Origin: Punica granatum | Lineage: Eukaryota; Streptophyta; Magnoliopsida; Myrtales; Lythraceae | DNA: 64,000 bases | Direction of reading: 5' to 3' | Assembly (NCBI RefSeq): GCF_007655135.1 | Contig: NC_045128.1 | Coordinates: 40,313,885-40,377,884, forward strand | In this document: positions 48,369 to 60,103 of the stretch, piece by piece | Position numbering within the stretch: the first letter of the stretch is position 1 | Layout of the letters: the number at the start of each line of letters is the position of its first letter | Notes under the pieces: model-generated | What the model was told of the DNA's origin: nothing | Seen by the model: only the letters and a program-made list of their open reading frames with translations | The model's database searches: none | Made by a program: the position numbers and the translations under genes

Positions 48369-48617
48369 TGCGTTTGATTTCAGAGTTAAAGTTTTGAATT
48401 TGTAACTTTGATTTTGATTGTGAAAAAAGATAAAAAAAATATAGAGTCTGTGGACCCCACCAGTTTTGTTGTGTAGTGTATTAGGTAGTGTATGAGATTG
48501 TATATTGAATAATATATGGGCCCACTAGTTTGACTTTGAAAAAATATGTTTTGTTGTGTAGTGTATTGAGTTAAAGTTCAAGTTAAAATTTTAAATCGCG
48601 ACTCCAAAACCAAACGA
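48369..48617. repeat. MITE-like element in BPM upstream repeat unit 2
   Basis: Left end TGCGTTTGATTTCAGAGTTAAAG; right end CCAAAACCAAACG preceded by GTTAAAATTTTAAATCGCGACTC. Same family as the 4.4, 9.5 and 31.4 kb elements, in the opposite orientation. Absent from unit 1, so it inserted after the repeat formed. Confidence 0.55.
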
Positions 48618-48796
48618 AGCACTAGATATTGCATATATAAATTACGAAATTATTGCATATTTGGCAATTAATTTAATTACATGCCTATGTTATCATTTTC
48701 TTAGAGGGGAAAAGATATGGATTGCTAAAGAATGGATATAACAATATATAACTAGTAGTTACCATATAAAGCCAACGAAAATTTTATTTTGTAAAA

Positions 48797-49454
48797 GGCT
48801 TAATTACCTAAAAAAACATGACCTTTGTATTTTTTCCTAAATATAACACGATATTTGAAAAATAGCACAGAAAGACACGACCTTTACATTTTTCCTAAAT
48901 GTAGCACGACTTTTAGAGAGTAGCATATAAATGCACGACCTTTGCACTTTTTTAAAAAAAATATAGCATGATTTTTATGTTTAGTTACGCATTTAACATA
49001 ACGTAAATTATTCAGTCAAATTATAACGATAACTGCTAACGTTGAGTTAATAGTGCCACGTGACAGAACACGATTTGATGAGTAGACCCCACATGATTTG
49101 ATGATAACAGATAACATGGAGCTAACGGTGCTAGGTGCCACTCGTTCAATGACATTGTGCCACATTGCATCGTTAACTCCCGCTAGCTATTATCTTTACA
49201 TTTAACAGAATAATTGATGTCGTGTTAGGAGCGCTGCTCAACTTGAAAGTCGTGCATTTATATGCTATTTTTTAAATATTGTGATATATTTAGAAAAAAA
49301 TGAAAATGTCATGTATTTATATGTTACTCTGCAAAGGTCAAGTTGTATTTGGGAAAAAAATGAAAATATTGTGTCTTTCTCTACTATTTTCTAAAAGTCA
49401 CGTTATATTTAGGAAAAAGTATAAATATTGTGCTTTTTTTTATGTAATTAATCC
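48797..49454. mobile_element. foldback/Mutator-like element with over 200-bp inverted arms
   Basis: The left arm (GGCTTAATTACCTAAAAAAA, then repeated CCTAAATATAACACGA and AGCA.A.AAA.GACACGACCTTT motifs) pairs with the reverse complement of the right arm (GGATTAATTACATAAAAAAA and onward). The 9-bp flanks are TTTGTAAAA (48788-48796) and TTTGAAAAA (49455-49463), one mismatch, as expected for an aged Mutator-like target duplication. Each arm is itself built of several degenerate subrepeats. No coding capacity. Unit 1 of the BPM repeat lacks it. Confidence 0.72.
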
Positions 49455-49605
49455 TTTGAAAAATGGGAGGAAATCCATGTTTTTGAGCTATACTAATTGA
49501 ACGCATTTTGTTGTCATATAAAATTGCCGTCATATGTTTCTTTTTTAAAAAAAATAATAAGCTAGCTTAAAGATCAGCTAAACAAAATCAAGTTAAACGA
49601 TAAAA

Positions 49606-51384
49606 TATGTTTTTCATGGCAAGAAATTTATTATGCAGAAATGAGGATAAGAAATTACTATCAATAATCTATATCTCGTTGTGTCGTACAACAACAGATC
49701 ATTCATAGATGCTTATATTCATGGACATGAATCAAAGACCGATACGTTTAATCAAACAACGTTTAGTTAATAATGTTCCAAGTGTTATAGCCCATCACAA
49801 ACAGTGCCAAACTTTTAATTTTATTTCATGCATCACCAATATAAAATATTTTTTTATTGTTTTTAATGGGAGAGTGCCAATGTGATATTAAACCTGTGCT
49901 GACGAGGAGATCGCCGGAGGGAGTGGCTTAGGCTTCATCTTCGATGATGAGAAAGGAGGATATCATGTTGGTACTAGAGGATTAAAAAATCTGATTTCTG
50001 AATAGGTCGCAAAGGGTACATGTTTAGGAATTGGTTCCCAACAACTCTAATACTACCAAAAGGGGAACCAGTCGATTGGGAATCCCACGCTATCGAAGAT
50101 TTCGAAGCAATATCCAAATTTCAGTGGGTGAGGGAAAGCCGGTGGGGAATTTGCCGAAGGATTTAAGCCTAGCTACGACTTCGGTGATGGAGGAAAAGGA
50201 CGAGGGCTAAATCAATCAAATGCGCGTTAATATTAACCCTTATTTTATTATTAAATAAAAAAAAGTACAAATAAAAATATAATATGCACATAGTATTTTA
50301 AGTATTTATACTCTATAAATAATTAAAAAAATGAATTTACGGCCCTAATAATATATTCTTTATATATTGATTAAATAAAAAATTTGATATAGTCACTTAC
50401 ATAATTAAAATTCAGAATATCCAGAGCATTTGACTAAAAAATGCATGTAATATTTACGATGTGTTATATTTAAATGAGCAAATTAATGAAACATAAAAAT
50501 TACAACTCGTGGCCTCAAAAGCATAATTTTGACAAGTTAATTTATTAGAAAACTAAAATATTGTTGCTAACTAAGTTAAAATAGAAATACTCAAGCACTT
50601 GACACTAAAAATATTTAATATGCTAATTAATTTAATAATTTATATGATTTATTATATACATGTGTATGTATATCAATTGTATTTATAAAGTAAGTGATCT
50701 GGGTAAAATACGTATACAATATATAAATATATGTTTTATTATATTTATATTAAGTGAACCACATCAGAAGAGTTTCTTTTTTATATTTGTTTAAAAAATA
50801 TTGCTAAGGTAATTATCCAAAAATAGAAAGAAAAACCTTTGTAATTAAGGCCAAAACTTTTCTCTATTTTCTTACATTTGTATAGTTATAATTGAAGTCA
50901 AGTTAATTATATATTGGGAGGTTAAAAAAAATTGAGATAGAAATTAAAACATGCGCAAAAAATTAGAAAAAAAAACTCAAAGTGTCGCATATCATTCGTT
51001 TAAATTTAAAAAATAAGCAATGATGCACATATATTGCATAATTAAGGCGTTGCATTTGATTATGTTAAAAGCATTAAACTATATAAGGATGATGTATTTT
51101 TATTTGAAAAATATTTGTTTTAAATTATGCATGTCTCTTCATTACTAATATATAACGAAAATGATGCTAAAATAGGTATAAATAGAATTATGAGACATAT
51201 AATCAAGCATAGATATTTTTTTTTTCTTTTCTTTTCTTTTTTTGAGTCAAGATGGAGATCCATGAGCACAGTACATGAAATCAAGTATATAAATTATATA
51301 TTAATATTATAAATATAATTAATTTTACTAATTTTGATTAATAACTTATAAAAATTCCGTACAATGCACTGGTAAACACTAGTG
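49606..51384. other. AT-rich intergenic DNA, no gene recognised
   Basis: Very AT-rich apart from a GC-richer patch at 49890-50200 whose frames are closed. It separates repeat units 2 and 3 and may be a further decayed insertion; no ends could be defined. Confidence 0.4.
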
Positions 51385-52030
51385 TTTTATATGATATTGG
51401 AATTAGAGAATTAATAAAGCTTATTCGTGTGAGACCACCGACATTGGGGAAATATGGTAAAAAATGCAAAGCAGTAGATTTCCTTTGTTATGAAAAAATA
51501 ATTTCCAATTTACTGACTTATCAAAATAGAGTTTTAATTTATTATTGTGTTTGAAGAGTTCATATTATCATGTCATTAATTTCCATATTCAACGTACGCA
51601 CAAAAGAAAATTCTTACTCTATTAGATTCTTAAAAGTCTCAACAAAAAGGTCGCTTTATATTACAAAATTTAAATTGACCGGCAGTAATTTTGGTCAATA
51701 ATGATAATATGTCATATAAATTATACAATTACAAAAGGGCTACTTGCCAATGCAGCAAAAGGTTTGTAAGCGAATTAAGTGCTTCTCTCAGCTTGTCTTC
51801 TGGCATACTCTTGCAATTAAACATAAACATAAAATGACAAATTTGATGTATCATTACACACAGTAGCAATCGAAGAATTACGTTTCATTTAAATTTAACA
51901 ATGAAAGATTTCATATATAACAGTTGGTTTAATCACATGCCTGTTTGAAACTATTGCATATTTAAGAACTAATTTAATCGCACGCCTATTTGATATTAGG
52001 TTCCCTTACCTTTATTGTAATATCGCAAGG
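51385..52030. repeat. BPM upstream repeat, unit 3 (diverged)
   Basis: Retains words of units 1 and 2 in order: AAAAATGCAAAGCAGTAGATTTC, AAAAGAAAATTCTTACTCT, GGGCTACTTGCCAATGCAGCAAAAGGTTTGTAAG, ATCACATGCCTGTTTGAAA, CACGCCTATTTGATATTAGGTTCC. Clearly older than the other two units. Confidence 0.6.
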
Positions 52031-52387
52031 ATTTTTATTTTTGTTTAATGAAGAGTTCATTTCATTCATAGTTAATAAGGAAGATACGCATAAACAAAAT
52101 ATTATATATATAATAAACCCCTACCAGAAGCAAAATACATAAAAGATACACAAAACACAATACTAAGAAGCCGATCAGTCCATCCAAGTAATAGATCTAG
52201 ACATAAACAAAGTTAAGACTGTGGGTTGCGATTCCGAGACATATAAACCAACGAAAGGGCATGTTGACATGGAAAGAGCCTAGATCGACATTATTTAGGC
52301 TTAAAGGAGAAAGGACACATGACTTGTTAAGGAATGGAGATAACAATATGTAACACATATTTGCAACAACCAACATAAATTGGTTCA

Positions 52388-52540
52388 AACAGCTCAACGC
52401 TTATTTCGTTTAAGCACGATCTCGAGTTCGAGTCATTGTGAATGCATAAAATCCACTTCGGGAGAACTTTATCCCTTAGCGGGTTGATTCGGTTCGACTA
52501 GATTCAATTGGACTTCCGGATATTAGGGTTCACACCGAAA
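52388..52540 (+). mobile_element. SINE-like element, family 3, independent copy
   Basis: Plus-strand version of the elements in the PSY duplication: CGTTTAAGCACGATCTCGAGTTCGAGTCATTGTGAATGCA, then GAACTTTATCCC, GGGTTGATTCGGTTCGACTAG, CAATTGGACTTCCGGATATTAGGGTTCAC, then an A run. The B-box-like GAGTTCGAGTC is better preserved here. Possible flanking repeat CATATTTG/CATATATTTG is imperfect. Confidence 0.6.
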
Positions 52541-52649
52541 AAACATATATTTGTCACGGAAGGCAACTAAAGAAGAGAAAAATCTTAATTCAAATAGACG
52601 ACATCCATGTTTTTTATTTTGAGCTGTAATAATTGAACTCATTTCGATA

Positions 52650-53203
52650 TAAATGTTTTATTATAGTAAATTATGCGATTTTTCATTAATTTTAACAGAA
52701 ATCAACTATCATAATCTTAATACACAGGCTTTTGATCCGTTGGTATGTTTGACAATACTTCTATTTTTCATGAGTAGATGTTAACATGACACTCAATAGT
52801 AACACGTGGCATATGGAGATTAGTTGGGTAAATCACGCACAATTTTTTAATAAAACTTATTCTAAAATAAAACATAAAAAAGAAAAAAAAATCAGCCCTT
52901 GAACTAGGAAGAGGTTGCAAGCAACCCTAATTAGGGGTAGTTGACTCCGGCGAGGCGCCCACCGATTGAATTGAATGAACCCCAATTTCAAGGTTACTTC
53001 AAATCCGATCAATGGGGCCTTGCCGAATACCATCCTCCCCCAACCCCTCCCAAAACTCAACTGGGATCACTCGTGACTTTTTTTATTACCCATGATCCAA
53101 TTTGGGGTGGTAGCATCCAGCGAGACCCTACCACCGATCCCTTCTTCCTCTTACTTTCACTTTTTTTAATTGTTCTTTTCATCTTTTGAGTGGTACAAGC
53201 GTC
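52650..53203. other. intergenic; left part of a possible larger inverted-repeat element
   Basis: CGATTTTTCATTAATTTTAACAG near 52678 is close to the reverse complement of CATCAAAATTAGTGAAAAATTG near 53750. An element of about 1.1 kb with a GC-richer centre could span these points, but arms are weak and no target duplication was found. No gene recognised. Confidence 0.3.
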
Positions 53204-53512
53204 TTTTTTTTCGCAGAATTAAAGGCTAGGTCGGGTTATTAGCCCGCTGTGGCTGCCCCAACTAAGAGAACCTAACCTCCACGGAATGTTCATTTCGCCA
53301 TAGCTCGTTGAGACTTTAGATCAACTCAGTCACCGCAGCCCTACCAACACACTAGTGAATTAAGTCAAAAGCCCACTGGATCAAGCATTATGGGCCGGCT
53401 ACCGCCATCTCATAATACACCCACATAGTGATGAGCTCTACGTCTTCAGTGAGCTTCGAACTCGTGATGTTCAAGTGGAGCGCTTGATGCTTAACCACTA
53501 GAGCACTGGTGG
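53204..53512 (-). mobile_element. tRNA-derived SINE, full length, with 18-bp target duplication
   Basis: A perfect 18-bp direct repeat TTGAGTGGTACAAGCGTC lies at 53186-53203 and 53513-53530. On the minus strand the element starts CCACCAGTGCTCTAGTGGTTAAGC (tRNA-like with A-box) and has a B-box-like GAGTTCGAAGCTC. It ends with an A8 tail, seen as T8 at 53204-53211. 309 bp. Perfect flanks suggest a fairly recent insertion. The body is unrelated to the SINE at 1908-2208. Confidence 0.85.
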
Positions 53513-53530
53513 TTGAGTGGTACAAGCGTC

Positions 53531-53969
53531 GTTGGAGGCGACCGCCGCCCCATAGAGTCACTAGTGACTACAGAGGTCGCCAACGATCTTGGTGGTGGCC
53601 TTTAGCCTCTAGCCTCTTCCTCCTTCAATTTTTTTTCTAATTTTTACGTAATTTTTTGTTTTTCAAAATAATTTATATTAAAAAAGTTAAGTGAAATTCA
53701 CACGGCGAAATACTCACGTCACATCATCAAGTGTTACCTCAGAAAATCCATCAAAATTAGTGAAAAATTGAATCCTCGCCAAACCTTACAAGAAGTCGAA
53801 AGTTGGTCTATTTCTACATATAAAAAAAATAGTTCGCCTTACAAATAGAAAAAAAAAAGTGTAATTTTTTTTTCTTTTTGTAATTTATCCAAGAGAAATA
53901 AACAGTCGGAATCAACACAAATGAGCATGCGGGAAGGAAATATCCTACGTGGATAAAGAAAGAAGCTTT
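53531..53969. other. intergenic upstream of EGY2, no gene recognised
   Basis: AT-rich sequence with a short GC-richer patch at 53531-53620. Frames on either strand near 53839-54027 run through the mononucleotide tract and are artefacts. Confidence 0.4.
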
Positions 53970-53994
53970 GGGGGGGGGGGGGGGGGGGGGGGGG
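53970..53994. repeat. 25-base G run upstream of EGY2
   Basis: An uninterrupted run of 25 G, about 275 bp before the EGY2 ATG and so in its promoter or leader. Such a tract can form G-quadruplexes on the plus strand. Length may be unreliable because homopolymers are hard to sequence. Confidence 0.85.
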
Positions 53995-54267
53995 AAGACA
54001 GAGAAAAAAAAAACAGATATTTTCCAAGAAAAATCCGATGAAGAAAAAGAAGATAGCTTCTGCTGAAGCAGCTCAGCTCTTCTTCCGCCGCACAGCTCTC
54101 CCTTGCTCGACTTGTCCCCCCTTCAACTGTTCTAGCGAAACCACCATTAACGCTCCAATCATAAGCTCATTTTCCTCCGTACTTCGTTTCGATTCTGAGC
54201 TTCCGTGCCGTCGATTCGGCGACGACAGTAGGCAGTATCTGATCCCACCCAGACTCAGCTGAGTTCC

Positions 54268-57200
54268 ATGGGAACTCTCACGAGCTGTAACTTCAGCACC
54301 TTCAGCTTCAAGCTTCGGACGTATCCTATAAACAGCGCTTTCGCACAGAGAGCTCTGTCCCTCGAGCCTAAGAAATCGAAGATCTCGCGGCTGTTGCGTC
54401 GAAGAGGAATTTCAATTTCGTACAGGAAGCTAGATAGGTTTAGGTGTTGCAGCGGTAGCGATGGGAATAGTAATTTCGATGAAGAGAGTGGTAGTAATGC
54501 CTCCAAAGAGTCCAACGTGACGACCACAGCGCCGCGTGAAGAGGATGACGAGAGGCCGAGCAATGAGTTCGAATCCGAGAAGGCGACTCCCTCTGTTTCT
54601 CCTAGGGTATGAATTGCTTATATATCTTCCGGACTTGCACGTTTCTGTACCGTAAGAAACTTAGAAATGATCCAATGGTGATTCTGCGATCGAGGATGGA
54701 AATGGAGGAGCTGAATATTACAATTTATAGGTGCATTGGATTGCCATTTCACATGTCAACGAATATGGAGTATTTTGAGCTAGTTGAGATCAAGATGTTG
54801 CTTGCTTGATCTCTGCGAGTTACTTCTGTTTATTTCTGTATGTCTGGACCAAAATTGTGTTACTGAATAGTCATCAGACATGGGAGGATCAGATTCGTGG
54901 TTTGGCTTGCTGTTTGCCTTCAGAACCTGGAATTCATAACTGAGCGGAGCATCTCAGTCACTTTCTCTATATATTTTGTCTCTTGAATATTTGGGCTTAC
55001 ACAATTACTTGCAGCCATTAAGTGATTGAGAAGCTAAAAAAATACAAGAAAAATTTCAGTTTTTTGTAGCCATAACTTGAACCTGTGGATTATGTACTAT
55101 TGCATTTGCATGTTTGTAGAGGCAGATTAATGACTTGTATGAGGACTATTCTAATTCATAATCACTTTCTCCTCCAGCCACCAGATATATCGAGTTTTGG
55201 ACCACCTTACAGTAATTTCCAAGTTGACTCTTTTAAACTATTGGAGCTGCTTGGACCTGAGAAAGTCGATCCTGCTGATGTGAAACTCATTAAAGATAAG
55301 CTTTTTGGGTATTCAACCTTTTGGGTAACAAAAGAAGAGCCATTTGGAGATTTAGGTGAGGGCACTCTTTTCCTCGGAAATCTTCGAGCAAAGAGAGAGG
55401 ATGTTTTTGCCAAACTGCAAAAGCAGCTGGTTGAGATCACGGGAGATAAATACAATCTTTTCATGGTGGAGGAACCCAATTCAGAAGGACCAGACCCTCG
55501 TGGTGGACCACGTGTTAGCTTCGGTTTGCTTCGAAAGGAGGTTTCGGAACCAAGACCAACGACACTTTGGCAGTATGTCATTGCCTTGTTGCTGTTTCTG
55601 CTAACCATTGGTTCTTCAGTTGAGCTGGGAATTGCATCTCAGGTTTGCAGTCACTTGCATTTATTCTATCTTATTTACAAGAAATGACTTATGAAGTCAG
55701 GGCATATGTTTCCATTGCTTAATTTTTATTTTTTAATTTTCTGTATGTAAAATGAACAGATAAACCGTCTTCCACCAGAAGTGGTGAAGTATTTCACAGA
55801 CCCAGATGCAGTTGAACCACCAGATATGGAGCTCTTGTTTCCATTTGTAGAGTCTGCTTTGCCCCTGGCATATGGAGTTTTAGGGGTTCTTTTGTTTCAT
55901 GTAAGAAGTATTTCTCAGTATTGCTTCTCTTCATTTTTTGTGTTTTTTTCATCCACGTGGCACCTCTTTGATGTAGTCAAACTGCTAATATTCTATGTTT
56001 CCAAATTCTGTGGTCCAGTATGAGAAGCCTTCAGAGCAAAATGTTGAAATGCTCTGCTTCTGAATGATATAGAACATAACTGTAATCACTATTGAATTGG
56101 CGTGTTGCTATATTGTTTTTAGTTCCTTTGTAATTTTCTAAACTTAGTTAATTCATTGGACTGGTTATCTTTATCTAATATACTCCAATTTATACATGGA
56201 ATAGTTGATTGCTTACAGGAAGTTGGACACTTTCTTGCTGCTTTCCCAAAGAAAGTAAAGCTGAGCATTCCTTACTTCATTCCAAACATAACACTTGGAA
56301 GTTTTGGTGCAATCACGCAGGTAACTATATATGATACATTGAAATGTTATGATTTGTGGTGCTTCATATTATGCATTCTTACCATGCAGTACTGTTGATT
56401 GTGCGTTAATATTGGTATTTTGCGTATACCTTCTAATCTACATTTTTCTTTTTGAACAATTTTTGTAGTTCAAATCTATTCTTCCAGACCGGAGTACAAA
56501 AGTTGACATTTCTTTGGCGGGGCCTTTTGCTGGTGCTGCATTATCTTTCTCGATGTTCATTGTCGGTCTTCTTCTTTCATCAAACCCAGATGCTGCTGGA
56601 GATTTGGTGCAAGTTCCCAGCATGTTGTTTCAAGGATCATTGCTTCTTGGACTTATCAGTAGAGCCACCCTTGGTTACGCGTATGTATCTCTGGGCTTGG
56701 ATAGCTTGATAGTACTATTAGAAGTAACAAAGCATGGGAAATTCTAACTTCTAAAGGAATTTTATTTTGGGGATTGATGGACTCCCTTTGCTTGCTATGA
56801 TTCAATCAGTCAATGTCCAGGGTTCTTATATACACCTTTTCCATTAAAAATGTGCAGGGCGATCCATGCTGCTACTGTTTCCATTCACCCACTTGTGATA
56901 GCTGGATGGTAATACAGCAGTATCCCTGATGCCTCAGTCTGTTGTTAGTACGTAGAGTATTTGAGTCTTACAGTAACTGTTGCAGGTGCGGTTTAACTAC
57001 ATCAGCCTTTAATATGCTCCCAGTGGGATGCCTGGACGGTGGAAGAGCGGTGCAGGTATCTTTCCTTTTAAGCCAAAAAGAAGCTGGACCGAGATAAGAA
57101 TCAAGATGTCAAAATAGTACACAACATAGGAATGTTAGAAGCAATTTTCAAGTGAAAAACATTTATAGAGCGAGTCCTGCTTGAATATCCACCTGCTAGA

Positions 57201-57915
57201 TCCATCAAAAAAGCGAAAGTGGGTAGTGACTCTTCACACTATGACATCAGTACGTCACACCAAATTTCATATATAATAGGAGGAAGTTGCATACTTCCAT
57301 TCTTAGACCTCTTAACCCTTTAATTTAAGAACCGTGCATTCCAACTACACGGTGTTCACTGTCACTTGTCTGGTTTTTTGAACATTAGTTGCAAGTAATT
57401 TTACATTGTCAAATATGTATTGCAGGGTGCCTTTGGTAGAAGTGCTCTTGTTGGATTTGGTTTGACAACTTACACGATGCTAGGACTTGGAGTGGTGAGG
57501 CTTAATCACTCTGGAATTTTTTTGATTCAACTGTCTTAAGTGGAGCAATAGTCTCTGTGATCTGGTTTTTTGATGTTTGTCTCTTTTACATGCAGTTGGG
57601 TGGACCGCTGTCTCTTCCTTGGGGACTTTACGTGTTGATATGTCAGGTATGGAGAATCACTTATTAGCTGCTGTAGACAGTACTATGGCTTGTAAAATTC
57701 TCGAGACATTATCTCTTGATCTAATAGATTTCCTTGGATCATTATTTGGCTTACAGAGGAGTCCAGAGAAACCATGCCTGAACGACGTGACAGAGGTTGG
57801 AACATGGAGAAAAGCTGTCGTAATTGTTTCTATTATACTTGTCGTCCTCACTCTACTCCCTTTATGGGACGAACTAGCAGAAGAGCTTGGTATAGGTCTC
57901 GTCACCACATTCTAA
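54268..57915 (+). CDS. EGY2: EGY2-like chloroplast site-2 metalloprotease
   Basis: Ten exons: 54268-54606, 55178-55642, 55760-55900, 56219-56320, 56469-56680, 56858-56908, 56986-57055, 57426-57494, 57596-57646 and 57757-57915. All phases agree; the product is 552 residues, near the Arabidopsis EGY2 length as I recall it. Residues about 1-60 are rich in Ser, Arg and Lys with few acidic residues, as in a chloroplast transit peptide. The GNLR motif is at 180-183, the zinc motif HEVGH at 315-319 (split by an intron after the His), and the second metal-site motif NMLPVGCLDG at 446-455. Several membrane segments and a C-terminal WDELAEELGIGLVTTF complete it. S2P proteases cleave within membranes; EGY proteins act in thylakoid membranes and plastid development. 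Catalytic residues are intact. Confidence 0.95.
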
Positions 57916-59231
57916 TGCAGAAGCTAAGTTACATATATAAAACCTAATAGGATAGAAGAGGGAGAACTTTTACATTCACAAACCAAGCAATTTTGAGGCA
58001 TCGGCTGAAATAAATTTGTCAAAGCATCCTTTGTATCTATTAGTTTTGCGATGATGATTCAACTTGTCCCATTTCTTTTACAAAGAAAATCACGATCTCT
58101 GTGCAAAGTTGTTTATTCTAATCCCAGACTGTTCCTGTGACTTTTCTCGTCTAGTTAGGCTTAGGTGAGTCGGGCTTGATAGATGGCAAGTCATTGCAAT
58201 GTCACAGGAAAAGCTGAAACTTAGCTTTTGACGCGACTTGGTAGAAGCTCGAGTTCAATTGATAGATGACTTGTCATCATCAAGACGATAGAATGCTCAA
58301 ACTAGCTTTCGACTTGATTCTCAAAAGTAGCTCTCGAACCATTCTGCATTCTGGAAAGGGCTCAATGTAGCTTTCCTCATAGTTCATTCTTAAGTATTGA
58401 ATCTGCCATCTACCTCTCATTCGGATATTCATTATACGCCTAATAAAAAAACACTAAATTGAAAATTTCGAGTTACAATGGATAGTGAAAGAAAAATTAA
58501 TGTTACTTTACTATCTTTAAAAAGAGAATGTAATTGAAAATTTAAGACTGAGGATCGGAGTACGAGCGGTGCGAATGCAGGCCCCGCTGTCACAAATTAT
58601 GACATAGGCTCAGCCACTTGAACCGACCTTAGGCAGGCGCCCCTTCGAAGTGCAATGAAGGTTGCCTGCCTAGGCCATGGGCATCCTTGATCACCCATTG
58701 ACCCCGTCCAGGTAAGTATGTTGCCTCGTCTACCCCCCCTCCCATTTATTATCATCAGCTCCACCCCTCCCTCCATCACCTCATTGATGTGGAATTCCCC
58801 ACCCCCTAAAACGCCTCGTTTTCGCTCATCCGCTTCTCATTATATATATATATATATATATCTGGAAATTAAGAGGCAAAATTACATTCTTCGCCCCTGA
58901 AATCTTGTCTCCATCCATTGCACTTTCTCAAGTTCAATTTTGTCCGTGCCAGATTTTATTACGTGAAGTTCTATATTTTTCTCCAGAAATGACTCCGCAG
59001 TTATGTTCATAGTCCTCGATTATGTTGTCAAAAACGGTGTTCATCAGGACATTGCAGGGTGACAATATAAACTTCGGCTTGCAGACTAGCGATGATGCGA
59101 GATGAATGCAAACTCAGAAAATCATGCTGCGTATATATATCAAAAGCATGCCAGTTCTGTTCATGATAACCCGATAACTTTTATGAGACCTTTTTTTTTT
59201 TTTTTAAATGGTGGTTCTTTGGACAAGGGGC
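57916..59231. other. intergenic between EGY2 and the LBD gene
   Basis: Presumed 3' ends of both convergent genes. An (AT)n tract lies near 58842-58861. A GC-richer stretch at 58560-58810 yields short frames on both strands with no domain. No gene recognised. Confidence 0.45.
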
Positions 59232-60103
59232 TCATGTTCGACTTAGAAGCATTTTGTCGGTGTGCATGGAGATAGAAAGACCATTCCGGTACTCTTCCTC
59301 GCCATCCTCCTCATCCTGGGATCGGCGAGGGAACGTCTCCGGCGGGCCAGAGGAAGCTGCATTGTTATTTTTGCTTCTGCTGTTGTTAATGTAATTACTG
59401 TCGTTACTCTCTGGGGCAACAAAGTCATCAGTAGCAAAATGACTAAAGCTGCCGTCGATAAGGTTGGAGGCAGAGGAGTTGTTGGAGTAGGCTGGCTGTT
59501 GACACACCGGAACGCTCATGCTCTGGTGGTGGCTCGGCAGCAGCTGCGCGTCGGGGCCGTGGGAGTGAAGTGCATTGGCCACCGCGTACCGGCTGTTTAT
59601 CAGCTGAGATTGCACCATTGTCAGCTCAGCTTGCAGGGATGCCACCTGCCCAGAATAGAATCGAAATACGTATATTTGCCATTGCTTAGTAACAAAATCT
59701 GATGCATTTGAATCAATGGAACCTGTTGTTGCAAAGCAAGGATGGTGGACACAGAGCCATAGACTGGGTCTGCCAGTCTCGCCTGAGCCTCGTACGATAT
59801 TGTGACCACTGCATCGTGCCTCCGGTTCACCGGGATGTGCAGCAGGAGCTTTGACACGTTGCTTGCCCCGAAGATCTTGTGTACAGCGGCGAACCTCGCG
59901 GCGCCCTGGTCCGACCCAAAGTGTGGTGCGAAAATGCACCCGCTAACGCACTTCCTCCTGAGGAACTTGCATGCCCCGCATGGAGCCACAGGCAGGGGAG
60001 CTGCTGCTGACACCTTGGCCTCCATCGACACAGCCTGCTTATGGGCGGACCTTTGACTGGATTCGAAGGGGGAGCTGGCATTGCCGTCCTGTGGGTCCGC
60101 CAT
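59232..60103 (-). CDS. LBD (LOB domain / AS2-like) transcription factor, class I
   Basis: Two exons: 60103-59723 and 59645-59232, phase 0, 264 residues. The LOB domain spans about residues 41-140: a C-block with cysteines at 42, 45, 52 and 56 (CX2CX6CX3C in [16 protein letters not shown]), the GAS block ([17 protein letters not shown]), and a leucine-zipper-like coil after the splice ([21 protein letters not shown]), which marks class I. The C-terminus is Ser/Asn-rich and ends in an acidic stretch (DEEDGEEE). LBD proteins bind GCGGCG-type DNA and control lateral organs and roots. Its place next to the LRR pseudokinase gene, as with LBD20 and At3g03770 in Arabidopsis (from memory), suggests the LBD20 lineage; LBD20 has been linked to jasmonate signalling and Fusarium susceptibility. 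Confidence 0.92.

Larger units (their letters stand above)
47636..49605. repeat. BPM upstream repeat, unit 2, split by two transposons
   Basis: Begins ACATGTTTAGGACACTAGG and follows unit 1 in direct orientation. It is longer than unit 1 because a MITE (48369-48617) and a long-TIR element (48797-49454) inserted into it. Ends near AAAATCAAGTTAAACGAT, matching the end of unit 1. Confidence 0.7.

Noticed and set aside
53460..53512. Genuine tRNA gene on the minus strand
   Set aside because: Same reasoning: a tRNA-like head attached to a 309-bp SINE with an A-tail and target duplication.
54038..54262. Alternative upstream start for EGY2
   Set aside because: This frame is different from the EGY2 frame and closes before it; at most it is an upstream open frame in the leader.
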